Shown in pieces: positions 1 to 10,141 of a stretch of 48,192 nucleotides of DNA. The translations under genes and the position numbers were made by a program. The DNA lies in the NCBI GenBank assembly GCA_944322945.1, contig CALUQN010000019.1, positions 1-48,192 on the forward strand. Direction: 5' to 3'. Position 1 is the stretch's first letter; each line of letters begins with the position of its first letter. The stretch is from Candidatus Gastranaerophilales bacterium (lineage in GTDB: Bacteria > Cyanobacteriota > Vampirovibrionia > Gastranaerophilales > Gastranaerophilaceae). Under the pieces are notes generated by a model. That model searched no databases. It worked only from the letters and a program-made list of their open reading frames with translations, and was not told the DNA's origin.

Positions 1-8
1 ATTCCCAT
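1..8 (-). CDS. 5' end of a leftward gene, paralogue of the gene at 25656-27440 (partial)
   Basis: Only the first codons lie in the window: read leftward, positions 8 to 1 give ATG GGA AT, so Met-Gly-(Met or Ile). The gene at 27440 begins Met-Gly-Met, has the same kind of leader, and sits behind a nearly identical promoter block. A purine-rich AAAGGA ribosome site lies about 10 bases upstream of this ATG. I infer that this is another member of the same family. The body of the protein lies outside the window, so identity rests on the leader, not on protein similarity. Confidence 0.45.
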
Positions 9-46
9 AGCTTGTTTCCTTTCGATTTCGTTCCCTTGTACTACCT

Positions 47-74
47 ATATCGGCATATTTAATGAAAAACTTTA
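47..74 (-). promoter_or_regulatory. Sigma-28 (FliA)-like flagellar promoter
   Basis: Read on the minus strand the block is TAAAGTTT, then 12 bases, then GCCGATAT. The E. coli FliA consensus is TAAAGTTT-N11-GCCGATAA, so the -35 box matches fully, the -10 box matches 7 of 8, and the spacer is one base longer. The -10 box ends 38 bases before the ATG at position 8. The same arrangement with the same spacing recurs at 27473-27500, which makes chance unlikely. The binding factor is inferred; no fliA gene is in the window. Confidence 0.6.
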
Positions 75-150
75 ATAAATCCACAAATAATGTTAAGAAA
101 TTGTAACAAAAGGAAGAATAAAAAACGCTAAAATCCGTACAGTGACAATA

Positions 151-180
151 AAAAGAGCGCTTTTATTAAAGCGGTCTTTT
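151..180. terminator. Hairpin with flanking T/A tracts, possible bidirectional terminator
   Basis: A 13-base arm (151-163) and its near-complement (168-180) are separated by a 4-base loop, with one mismatch. Runs of A on the left and T on the right would give a U-tract in either direction. It lies between the leftward gene at the window edge and the rightward gene at 263. Its use is uncertain, since neither neighbour ends here; it could stop antisense transcription coming from the convergent tgt operon. Confidence 0.4.
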
Positions 181-262
181 GGTGTATTTTTGTTAAGTAT
201 TTCTATAGTATAAGAGCAAATTTATATTAGTATGTGTGCGGGCAAGTATGTAAGGTGAAGGT

Positions 263-1099
263 GTGTCAACAATACAATCAACTAATTTACTATCAGCAAG
301 ACAGGCTAACGAGTTAAAAACTGTTAAAAATGTACAATCAGAAGCAGCGCTTCCGGTCTCACCACAAAAAGACAAAAAAGATGCTAAAAGTCTTGTACTT
401 GCATCACTTGCCGGTTTGGCTGTCCTGGGTATAGCAACCTTCGGCTGTGTAAAAGTATTCAAGCTTAATCGCTTAAAAAAGCTGGAACAGGAGATTGCGC
501 AAAATATTCAAGACACGATTACTAAATTTAGGACTATAAATTGTGGTTATGATGACATTGAGCCAACTATTACAAAATTAAAAAATAACAAAGTAAAAAT
601 TGAAATGCCAACCCGTGATACTGCAAATTTTGATAAATTGATAATTATTTGTGATGATAAAGGTGTGGGGGACAAAGTTCTCAGACTTGGAAAATGTGAG
701 TTCTCTTCTTGGTATACTCTATCTAAAGGTCTTGATATTCATAATCCGTCAATTATTAAGAAATACACACGTATTCAAACAGGTGTTGATGGTGTAGAGA
801 CAAAGCTCAAAACACTCATGCAGGATGAAACAACGCGAACGCAGTCTATTATTCGTAAAGAAAGTGACGGTATATATAGTCTTACTTCTATGTCTAAAAA
901 CAAGAGCTTTACCGACACAGGAGTAAAGACAAAAGATAATACCTGGATAGTACACAGAAATATATCAGAAAACGGGAATCCTAGCGAACAATACAAGCTG
1001 TCCTCCGGTCAGAAACCTGAACAAATTACACATATAAAAGAAGCTTTTGATGCGGAAACTTTAGAAAAAGTAAAAGATTTTTGGGGCATCATAGAATAA
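263..1099 (+). CDS. Unknown single-span membrane protein
   Basis: This 278-residue protein starts at a GTG, chosen because an AAGGTG ribosome site lies a few bases upstream. A polar N-terminus rich in Ser, Gln and Lys (residues 1-43) is followed by one hydrophobic segment at about residues 44-66 (SLVLASLAGLAVLGIATFG...). The rest is a soluble region with Lys/Asp/Thr-rich beta-like stretches and no motif I recognise. The topology suggests a signal-anchor with the C-terminal domain outside the cytoplasm, which is an inference. It stands alone: a hairpin lies upstream, and it converges with tgt, whose stop codon is only 14 bases from its own. No function is proposed. Confidence 0.75.
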   Translation: MSTIQSTNLLSARQANELKTVKNVQSEAALPVSPQKDKKDAKSLVLASLAGLAVLGIATFGCVKVFKLNRLKKLEQEIAQNIQDTITKFRTINCGYDDIEPTITKLKNNKVKIEMPTRDTANFDKLIIICDDKGVGDKVLRLGKCEFSSWYTLSKGLDIHNPSIIKKYTRIQTGVDGVETKLKTLMQDETTRTQSIIRKESDGIYSLTSMSKNKSFTDTGVKTKDNTWIVHRNISENGNPSEQYKLSSGQKPEQITHIKEAFDAETLEKVKDFWGIIE

Positions 1100-1113
1100 T
1101 GCCTTGATAAATT

Positions 1114-2711
<1,598 letters not shown>

Positions 2712-2760
2712 CTAAATTTCCTCCATTCATGGCAATAATAGCACAAGAACGGCAAAAAAG

Positions 2761-5661
2761 CTATTTTAATTTATACAGATTAGTATTATATCTTAATTCC
2801 GGCGACACGACGGTCTCTCCTGCAAAGTCTATGTACGTTTTTTCATCGTTAGACGAGCCTAAAATCGTAAACGAAACAGGGTAGGAATTGAATTTGCTCA
2901 TAGCAACTTTGTGTCTGAGCGGGCTTGCATAAATTTCTGCGTCGGGACGCCCTAAAGCCGAGCGCAACTTAGAAGCAAACTCAATTATTGCGTCCCGTAT
3001 TGAATCTATATTCTGGTATTTGCCGAGAAGCTCAATGTTATCAAGTACAAGTGCCGGTTTGCCGTTTAATTCTATAAAATAGCACATAGTGTTACCTACA
3101 GGTTTTTCTCCGTCAAGTATTTCTATAGCCGAGATGAATTTATCCATAACATATCGCGGTGCCGCATAGTTGTTGACGCCTGATGACCCCAGCGCAGTAC
3201 AGCAGCCGGCGTGGTTCCCCAAAAAGAGCGAATGTGCAATATTATTCATGTCAGCCTGACGGACTGTAAGCGTTGTATTTTTGTTTAGGTTCATTTTAGA
3301 AACTGCTGCAATCTCATCAGGGCGCATGCGCGTTATATGAAAATAAAAATTATCTCTAGCATTACGCAGTTCGTTATTATTGAGCTTTTCATGCCAGAAC
3401 GCGTTTTTTTCCATAATAGGGATGATAGTATCAAGAATAGTTTTTACATCATCAAATTTTATCCGGTTGCCATCTTTGTAAAGCCTTGTATCCGGTATTT
3501 TTATGATTGTTTCATTGTCATCGTCAATATCAAAAACGTCTTCATCATGCAGATAAATTCCCTTTTTCTCTAGTGCTGCAAGGAGTCTGTGTTTTTCAGC
3601 TTCCGGCAATTTTTTAAATTCTTCATTTGTTAAATCTTCTTCGATATTTTGAAGCAGCTGAGTTTCAGCCCGCTGTCTGTCAAGTTCTGTATTAATATTC
3701 ATTACGAGTTTTTTATCAGGGGTAGTCCAGCGGTCATAATCCAAGCCGTACTTTGTAAATAATTCTTTTGTTACTTTATTCTGCGGCAGGAGGTCAAAGG
3801 CTTCTTTTACGGATTTTTCAGGTTTGGAATCTATATATTTTAGCATATTAAAGATGCCTTTTGTCGTATTTTCATTTGTTAAAAACAATTTTGAGAGATA
3901 TGGCGAATCTTTTACCGCAAATTTTTCTTTCAGAGTGCTTGTCGGTGATATTTGAAGATACTCATTAAATAATATATTATAAATAGCGTTATATATTGCA
4001 GCATCGTTGTTTTTCTTATTAACTTCGTTCATTATCAGTCTGGCAAGCTCTTTTGTATCAACCATAATCAGGTTTTTGTGACCGTTTATAACAAGAGCAC
4101 GTTTTTCGAAGAAGTCTTGAACCCGTTTGTTGTCAGCTGTATGAAACTCTTTGTTAAAATTTGACATTTTTTCATCAAATGTCTTTTCGGTATCAGTCCA
4201 GATAGATTTTGCTGTGGTAATTTGCTCTTTGGTCGGAGCATTAGTCTTTATTGTGTCAATAAGTTTATCTTTAAGTGCAACTGTCGGCATTGCCATAACA
4301 AGGCGATACTTTAATATTTTATCTTCAGGTGCGAAACTCTTGTCATTGAGTTTTTCTTTTAATCTCAGTCGTTGTTCTTCTGTATAAAACGCAGAATCCA
4401 GCGGAGTAGTTATCCCCTGAATGCAGTCGCTCATATTGTCATAACCTTCCGAACACAGGTAGTTAAAAGGTTTTTCGCCCAGAATATCTAAAAACTCCAT
4501 GATTTGGGGCTTGTAAAGAGAGAAAAAATTCTGGATTTCATCTTCATAAACATAATCATAGTCTCTAAATAGGATATCTCTTTTATCTTCTGCATATTGC
4601 AAAGCTCTATTCATTTTATCAGTGATATCCGGAGTATAGCTGGAATAATACAGTAATTGCTGTACCGTTGAAAACTCGTATCCGTCAGCTAAAAATTTTT
4701 CCGCAGTCACTATCTGTTTGTCTGTAATGCCAAATAATTTTGAGCAGTCTTTTCGGGTGTGCCAGTTATCATCAAGAAGTGAATATAGAGCTGCAATTCT
4801 TTTGATATCATCTGCGCTGCGGCTTGTTAATTGCGGTATAGTTTCCGGTAAATAATATGAGTGATATTTGAGAGCCCCGTTGTTTTTAATGTTTTTCCAT
4901 TCTTTGTTATCCAATAGAGCAAGCTGCATGACGTAATCCATCGGCAGGTATTTCTCGGAATTAAATTTTGAGACAAGCAGCTGCCTTCTTTCTATATTAT
5001 TAAATGTTTTATTACTTATTTTATCTTTGTGTTTTGATATTGCAGAAGATAAGCTAACCAGCTCGTCATAATCCAATGGGTATTCTCTGCCTTTTATATC
5101 TTTAAATAGCCCCTGCTGCATCATCAGTGGATAATTGTTTTCTGCAAGTTGACCAAGCTTACACAATTCATTAGCTGAAAATTCACTATTGCGGTCTTTA
5201 ATTTTTTTGTGAAGATTATTTTTTACAATGGTATCTATAATTTCCGGTTTCAGATCAAAAAATATCTCTTTAAAATCGTCTTTATCAAATTGATGTTTGC
5301 GTGAAGGTACATAGATAAGCTCTTTCAGATTATTCACGTAATTGTCAAATTCTTCCGGTTTTGATTGCATTTCTTTACATTTCGGCAATTCATCAAAAAT
5401 CGGTAATTTTTCGTCAGGCTTTAGCATATTGCGGTATGCAACTATACTGTTTAAATAATTCAGAGCCTGTTCTTCTGTGTGATTTTGTTTGACAAATATG
5501 TGTCTGAATTTATCCAGAAAATTCTCTGTATTTTTATTTTCGGCAACAAACATATCGTAACTCACCGGTGGAGCCGGTGGCGTGTGTGTCGCGTGGTCGG
5601 CTCTTTTTGATGTGAACGTATTTTGTTGTGTATAATAATAATTTACAGGTGTTATTTTCAT
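2761..5661 (-). CDS. Giant alpha-helical protein of unknown function, paralogue 1
   Basis: A 966-residue protein that I do not recognise as a whole. It is a tandem paralogue of the 1008-residue protein encoded just upstream (gap 4 bases). Both start MKIT and end LYKLK, and the last 165 residues (802-966) align without length change. That C-terminal domain carries SLFLGNHAGCCTALG (adjacent Cys820-Cys821), PRYVMDKFISAIE, PVGNTMCY and ALVLDNIEL. The layout of a CC(T/Q)-x-(I/L)G motif followed by an LVLDNIE strand reminds me of a GNAT-like domain found in some large bacterial and phage proteins, but this is weak. The N-terminal 800 residues are charged and mostly helical. No signal peptide is visible, and no Shine-Dalgarno site precedes the ATG, so it may depend on translation of the upstream paralogue. 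Confidence 0.8.
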   Translation of the reverse strand: MKITPVNYYYTQQNTFTSKRADHATHTPPAPPVSYDMFVAENKNTENFLDKFRHIFVKQNHTEEQALNYLNSIVAYRNMLKPDEKLPIFDELPKCKEMQSKPEEFDNYVNNLKELIYVPSRKHQFDKDDFKEIFFDLKPEIIDTIVKNNLHKKIKDRNSEFSANELCKLGQLAENNYPLMMQQGLFKDIKGREYPLDYDELVSLSSAISKHKDKISNKTFNNIERRQLLVSKFNSEKYLPMDYVMQLALLDNKEWKNIKNNGALKYHSYYLPETIPQLTSRSADDIKRIAALYSLLDDNWHTRKDCSKLFGITDKQIVTAEKFLADGYEFSTVQQLLYYSSYTPDITDKMNRALQYAEDKRDILFRDYDYVYEDEIQNFFSLYKPQIMEFLDILGEKPFNYLCSEGYDNMSDCIQGITTPLDSAFYTEEQRLRLKEKLNDKSFAPEDKILKYRLVMAMPTVALKDKLIDTIKTNAPTKEQITTAKSIWTDTEKTFDEKMSNFNKEFHTADNKRVQDFFEKRALVINGHKNLIMVDTKELARLIMNEVNKKNNDAAIYNAIYNILFNEYLQISPTSTLKEKFAVKDSPYLSKLFLTNENTTKGIFNMLKYIDSKPEKSVKEAFDLLPQNKVTKELFTKYGLDYDRWTTPDKKLVMNINTELDRQRAETQLLQNIEEDLTNEEFKKLPEAEKHRLLAALEKKGIYLHDEDVFDIDDDNETIIKIPDTRLYKDGNRIKFDDVKTILDTIIPIMEKNAFWHEKLNNNELRNARDNFYFHITRMRPDEIAAVSKMNLNKNTTLTVRQADMNNIAHSLFLGNHAGCCTALGSSGVNNYAAPRYVMDKFISAIEILDGEKPVGNTMCYFIELNGKPALVLDNIELLGKYQNIDSIRDAIIEFASKLRSALGRPDAEIYASPLRHKVAMSKFNSYPVSFTILGSSNDEKTYIDFAGETVVSPELRYNTNLYKLK

Positions 5662-5665
5662 AGTC

Positions 5666-8600
5666 TTATTTCAGTTTGTATAATTCGTGTGTATATGTGA
5701 TGTAAGGTGTAGCAGCAATGCTGCCGAGATAATCAAGATAAGTCAGATTACCTCCGGAATCTCCAATAATTTGCATCTGGCGTTCTTTTAATTCATATTC
5801 TTTTAAATCAACTTTATGTCTGTATGGGCCTGCGTAGATTGGAAGCTCAGGTTTGCCGACTGATTTACAAATATTTTCTGCTGCTTTTATAATGGCATCG
5901 CGTATTCCGTCATTATTCTGGTATTTGGTTTGTAATTCTATATTATCAAGAACAAGCGCTAATTTTCCGTCAATGTTTGCAAAATAGCACATCGTATTCC
6001 CGATTGGATTTTTGTCGTCAAGAACTTCTATGGCTGAGATGAACTTGTCCATAATATACCGCGGCGCTGCAAAGTCATTCCCGATTGGTGAACCTATCGC
6101 AGTACAGCAGGAGGCATAATTTCCTAAAAACAGTGAATATGCAATATCATTCATATCAGCTTTTCTTACGTGGATATCAGATATTCTGTCAAATTGCAGG
6201 TTTGCTGCGGTTTTGATTTCGGTATCGCGGAGTTTCATCAGATGGTTATACATAGTTATTCTTGCGGCATCAATTTTTTCATTTTCATTCGGGTTTGTCC
6301 AGAATTTGTTTTCGTTGATGACTTTTTTTATTGCTGAAATTATTCCCGGTAAATCATCAAATACAATTGCTTTATCATTTCTTGTCAATTTTTTTGTAAT
6401 TGTTGTAGTTTCCAAAAGTCCGGTACCGTCATATTCGGAATGTTCATAGTCTTTTACGGTTACGCCGATTTCTTTCAGTGCTTTAAAAATTTTTTCGGTT
6501 TCTTCTTCTGGCAGGTCATCCATAAGCGGGTCTGTTAAATCTTTTTCAAGGTTTGAAGTTGCAGCCCGTTTTGCGGTTTCCGTATCTGTTTTTAATCTTA
6601 CAAAAACTTCATCTGCTTTATCTGGCGGAGATACCCAGACATTATAGTCTAATCCGTACTGTTTAAACAGCCTCCGCGTTTCTTTGTTTTGTGGCAGTAT
6701 GTCGAGAGCAACTTTTATTGTTTTATCAGGAAATCTTTGTATTTGATAGAAAAGTGAATTTATATTTTCTGCGGTATCTCCGGAGCAGCTGAGAAGTGTT
6801 GAGAGATATTTGCTTTTTGAAAAATCAACCTTTTTGAAAAATTCTTCATTATCCGGAAGTTTAAACTTTTGTTTTACAAGGTTATTTACGGCTTTATTCC
6901 ATTCTGAATCATTATACGGTTTTATGACTTCAACTGCAAGAAGCTGTGCAATATCCTTTGAACTAATGTTATTCAGGATTTTGTAACCTTTCGCATTATA
7001 TGTGGCACGGGTATCAAAGAATGTTTTGATTTTCGGATTTTCTGTATCTAAATCAAAGGTGCGGCAGAAAGTTTCGTATTTTTCGTCAAAAGTTTTGCCG
7101 TGTTCGGCCCAGATTGATTTTGCTTTATCAACCATTTCTTGCGCCGGAACATTCGGACGGATTTTATCAATCAGCATTTTACGGGCTTCAGCATCTTCTA
7201 AAGAAATAATTGTGCGTAATCGCTGGATTTTATCTTCAGGAGGAATACTCTTTGCTGAAAGTCTTGCTCTAAGTTCATTCCTTTCTGATTTTGGTGAAAT
7301 CTGGTCATAAGACCACAGCTCTTTAAATAAATAAGCAACCCCTGCATACTTCAAAGAAAAAGAATGTATAAAGGTGTTTGTTCCGAGTAAATATATAGCA
7401 CTAACGACCCGGTCAAAATTTATTAAATTTTTTATATCAAAATCAGAAAGAACTTCGCCTGTATTTCCAAGCTGCTCCCGATGTGCAAAAGCAGCATCAT
7501 AAACTTTATTCAAAGCGTCTCCCATACTTTCATCGCGGGTTTGGGAACCAGCAATACAAACCGCAGGTGAAAATTTACTGTTTAAGTGATATTTTTTTGT
7601 AAAATTCACAAAATTAGTAAAATCATCCTCATTCAGCTCAGAAATGTTTTGAAGGTCAAAAACAGTAGTATCTTCAAACAAATCCAAAAATGTTGAAGCA
7701 TTTTTTAAAAATTGCGTGTTGTTTGAATTATATGCCAGAAATTCCACGCTTTCATGCATTAAATTAGGATGAAATTTTAAAATACCTGAATTTTTAATAT
7801 TTTCAAACTCCGATTTTGGTATTTTCGCAAGCGAAGCAGCTCGCGACATATTAAGATATGTATTACTTCCGAACTTATCAGAAAGCAATCCTCTTTCTTT
7901 TGCTTTGTGAAACATTAATATTAAATCTTCACTCTGTTTACTATTCTTTTTCCCGTGTTTCGGAGAAGGCAAAACTGAATAAAAATTTGTAACTTCCTCA
8001 CCTGTCAGAGGATATTCACGACCTTCTATATCTGCGAGAATACCGGCATCTAATATCTGCCGGCATATTTCATCATCAAATCTTGCAATATAAATGGCGT
8101 CAGCAAGAGTCAAATCTGATTTTCTTCCCTCAATTTTGCCGAGAAGATTCATCTTTTGTATGCGTTCAAGAATATAATCGTCGAGGTGTGAAAGCTCAGC
8201 CGCGTCAAGCAAATGTAATTGTTTTTTTCTTCCTTCCACATCATACAAAAGTTTATACTTAACAAGGCGCTCTCTTTCTTTTTCCGACAAGTCAAGCAGA
8301 CAGTTAATTTCTGATGATGTCGGCTGCTGACTGTTACCTTTGAGGTAAATAATTTCTTTTAAAAATGACAAATCCTCCTTTGAGTTATCATCAGAAATAT
8401 CAGATAGCACATCTTCTATATCAATCACGTCATCAGGACAATTCTTGTTTCTTTTATCAGCAAGATTACAGACTTCTTTTTTTAGATTATATATTTCAGT
8501 TTTTTCTTTGCTTTTAAATAAAGAATTACAAAAATCTGTCAGCCTGTTTCCATATTTTTTTTCTTTCTGTGTGTTGTTTTCAGGTTCAAATCCACACTCA

Positions 8601-8692
8601 TAGTCGCCAAAACTCACGGGTGAGAGCATATATTTTTGATGGGGTCTTGGTATATTATTATAAAAATTGTTTGCTGCGAGTGTAATTTTCAT
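5666..8692 (-). CDS. Giant alpha-helical repeat protein of unknown function, paralogue 2
   Basis: A 1008-residue protein, paralogous to the gene downstream. Residues 148-245 contain three tandem units of about 35 residues with the pattern LL-x-(D/K)-(I/V)-EGR, then LTL/LHL, D-A, and LDDE/FDDE, suggesting a helical solenoid; paralogue 1 keeps a weaker version (KDIKGREYPL). The C-terminal 165 residues (844-1008) hold SLFLGNYASCCTAIG (Cys862-Cys863), PIGNTMCYF and LALVLDNIEL. The N-terminus has a short polar leader ending SPVSFGDYECG and no classical signal peptide. A perfect 18-base palindrome occupies the place of the ribosome site. The catalytic role, if any, is unknown; the invariant CC, the GNTMCY motif and the DNIEL strand are the residues to look at. 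Confidence 0.8.
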   Translation of the reverse strand: MKITLAANNFYNNIPRPHQKYMLSPVSFGDYECGFEPENNTQKEKKYGNRLTDFCNSLFKSKEKTEIYNLKKEVCNLADKRNKNCPDDVIDIEDVLSDISDDNSKEDLSFLKEIIYLKGNSQQPTSSEINCLLDLSEKERERLVKYKLLYDVEGRKKQLHLLDAAELSHLDDYILERIQKMNLLGKIEGRKSDLTLADAIYIARFDDEICRQILDAGILADIEGREYPLTGEEVTNFYSVLPSPKHGKKNSKQSEDLILMFHKAKERGLLSDKFGSNTYLNMSRAASLAKIPKSEFENIKNSGILKFHPNLMHESVEFLAYNSNNTQFLKNASTFLDLFEDTTVFDLQNISELNEDDFTNFVNFTKKYHLNSKFSPAVCIAGSQTRDESMGDALNKVYDAAFAHREQLGNTGEVLSDFDIKNLINFDRVVSAIYLLGTNTFIHSFSLKYAGVAYLFKELWSYDQISPKSERNELRARLSAKSIPPEDKIQRLRTIISLEDAEARKMLIDKIRPNVPAQEMVDKAKSIWAEHGKTFDEKYETFCRTFDLDTENPKIKTFFDTRATYNAKGYKILNNISSKDIAQLLAVEVIKPYNDSEWNKAVNNLVKQKFKLPDNEEFFKKVDFSKSKYLSTLLSCSGDTAENINSLFYQIQRFPDKTIKVALDILPQNKETRRLFKQYGLDYNVWVSPPDKADEVFVRLKTDTETAKRAATSNLEKDLTDPLMDDLPEEETEKIFKALKEIGVTVKDYEHSEYDGTGLLETTTITKKLTRNDKAIVFDDLPGIISAIKKVINENKFWTNPNENEKIDAARITMYNHLMKLRDTEIKTAANLQFDRISDIHVRKADMNDIAYSLFLGNYASCCTAIGSPIGNDFAAPRYIMDKFISAIEVLDDKNPIGNTMCYFANIDGKLALVLDNIELQTKYQNNDGIRDAIIKAAENICKSVGKPELPIYAGPYRHKVDLKEYELKERQMQIIGDSGGNLTYLDYLGSIAATPYITYTHELYKLK

Positions 8693-8710
8693 AGCCGTTT
8701 TAAAACGGCT
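8693..8710. promoter_or_regulatory. Perfect 18-base palindrome abutting a start codon
   Basis: AGCCGTTTTAAAACGGCT reads the same on both strands and ends directly against the ATG at 8692, in the 33-base gap after the MATE gene. No Shine-Dalgarno sequence lies between it and the ATG. It could be an operator for a dimeric regulator or an RNA hairpin (AGCCGT/ACGGCT stem) that controls start-codon access. It has no T-tract, so it is a poor terminator. Confidence 0.5.
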
Positions 8711-8725
8711 GAATATAAATTTTTG

Positions 8726-10036
8726 CTAGTTTGAAGTCATTCTTTTAAAATAAACTCTCAGCATCAAAATCATCATACAACACAGGATTATTGCCGCTGA
8801 TAAAAGTCCGTACCAGAACCCGATTAGGTTATATCCGAAATGGAAAGCTAAGAGAGAGCCTGCAGGTATTGATATCAGCCAGTACCCTACAAAATTTGAG
8901 ATTAAAACAATCTTTGTTTTCTTTATTCCTTTAAATATACCGGCAAGTGCCACCTGCAGCCCGTCAAAAATTTGGAATACTGCCATTACATACAAAACAG
9001 GAATGCCTATCTTGATTAATGCAGGGTCTTTTGTGAAAAATCCGACCAGTACATCAGGGAATGACGCGAAAATTACCGCGCTGAAAGTCATAAATGCAAC
9101 ACACAGGAATGTACCGATTTTTGCATATTTTTTGAGGTCAAAATAATTGCATGCACCATTTGCAAACCCTACTTTTACAGCAATAGCGTTTGATATTGCA
9201 AGCGGTACCATAAATGATATTGTAGTCAAAGTGCAAACAAGGTTTTGCGCGGCTGCATATACTCCGGAAATCCTTCCCATCAAAATTGCCGTAATATTGA
9301 ACGCAACAAATTCTACCAGTACTGCCAATGATATAGGCAGCCCTACTTTCAACAAGCTTTTGTAATAATCTTTGTTTTCGTATTCTCTGAACTTCATTAC
9401 GCTGAAACAGTAAATCAGTAAGGCAAATCCCATTACATAGCGGACTGTAAAACTGGCAATAGCAAGTCCTATTGCGCCCAGTGCCGGTATAGGACCAAAA
9501 CCGAATACCAGCAGTATATTTAAAGCTATATTCAAAAATACACAAAATACCGTTACCAAATTCGGGAATAAAACAACCTCAAAAGCCTGCAAATATTCTT
9601 TTAATGCCGCGTGCAAATACGCTCCGAAGGTAGAAAATGCAGTTATCACCATATAATCTTTGATATCCGGCACAAGTTTTGCGTCAAAATGCAAATAGTC
9701 AATCACCGGAACACAAGCTAATACAATTACCATAGTGATTACTGCAAGCACCATTGCAAAACGTATTGTCGGGAAAAAATACTTTTTAGCAGACTTTTTC
9801 TCTCCGCGATAGTTCGATAAAATGGGTGACACGCTTGCAATAAGTCCTATCCCGAATGTCATAATACAATTTGAAATTGCCGTTGCAATACTGATTGCGG
9901 CAAGTGTATCAGTCGAATGCCTGCCGGCTATCAATACATCCCCGGCTCCTATCAGGATAAAACCAAGGTTTCCCAATATAATAGGCAGGGCAATGTTCAA
10001 AAGTTCTTTTACATAATATTTGTAACCGTGTTCCAT
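8726..10036 (-). CDS. MATE-family multidrug/Na+(H+) antiporter
   Basis: A 436-residue integral membrane protein with about twelve hydrophobic helices, the usual MATE length. The N-terminus (ELLNIALPIILGNLGFILIG) matches the PxxxxN/Q first-helix pattern of MATE exporters, and the two halves show the family's internal pseudo-repeat. Such proteins export cationic drugs or metabolites in exchange for Na+ or H+; the substrate cannot be told from the sequence. The ATG at 10036 has no ribosome site and lies only 8 bases from a good -10 box, so the mRNA may be nearly leaderless. It is 105 bases downstream of the ATP synthase operon and 33 bases upstream of the giant paralogues. Confidence 0.93.
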   Translation of the reverse strand: MEHGYKYYVKELLNIALPIILGNLGFILIGAGDVLIAGRHSTDTLAAISIATAISNCIMTFGIGLIASVSPILSNYRGEKKSAKKYFFPTIRFAMVLAVITMVIVLACVPVIDYLHFDAKLVPDIKDYMVITAFSTFGAYLHAALKEYLQAFEVVLFPNLVTVFCVFLNIALNILLVFGFGPIPALGAIGLAIASFTVRYVMGFALLIYCFSVMKFREYENKDYYKSLLKVGLPISLAVLVEFVAFNITAILMGRISGVYAAAQNLVCTLTTISFMVPLAISNAIAVKVGFANGACNYFDLKKYAKIGTFLCVAFMTFSAVIFASFPDVLVGFFTKDPALIKIGIPVLYVMAVFQIFDGLQVALAGIFKGIKKTKIVLISNFVGYWLISIPAGSLLAFHFGYNLIGFWYGLLSAAIILCCMMILMLRVYFKRMTSN

Positions 10037-10044
10037 GCAGATTT

Positions 10045-10072
10045 ATTATATAGCAAATATATTAACAAGCAA
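10045..10072 (-). promoter_or_regulatory. Sigma-70 type promoter of the MATE gene
   Basis: On the minus strand TTGCTT (10072-10067) and a perfect TATAAT (10050-10045) are separated by 16 bases. The -10 box ends 8 bases before the ATG at 10036, so transcription would start within a base or two of the initiation codon. Confidence 0.45.
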
Positions 10073-10141
10073 ACATTGAATAACATAGACTTACACTTAT
10101 TAACGTTCAAGCTTAATTTGCTATAAAAGTTCCTGATACAT

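Noticed and set aside
10037-10141. Terminator of the ATP synthase operon formed by TATAGCAAAT/ATTTGCTATA
   Set aside because: The arms are 57 bases apart with no T-tract; more likely incidental to the MATE promoter.
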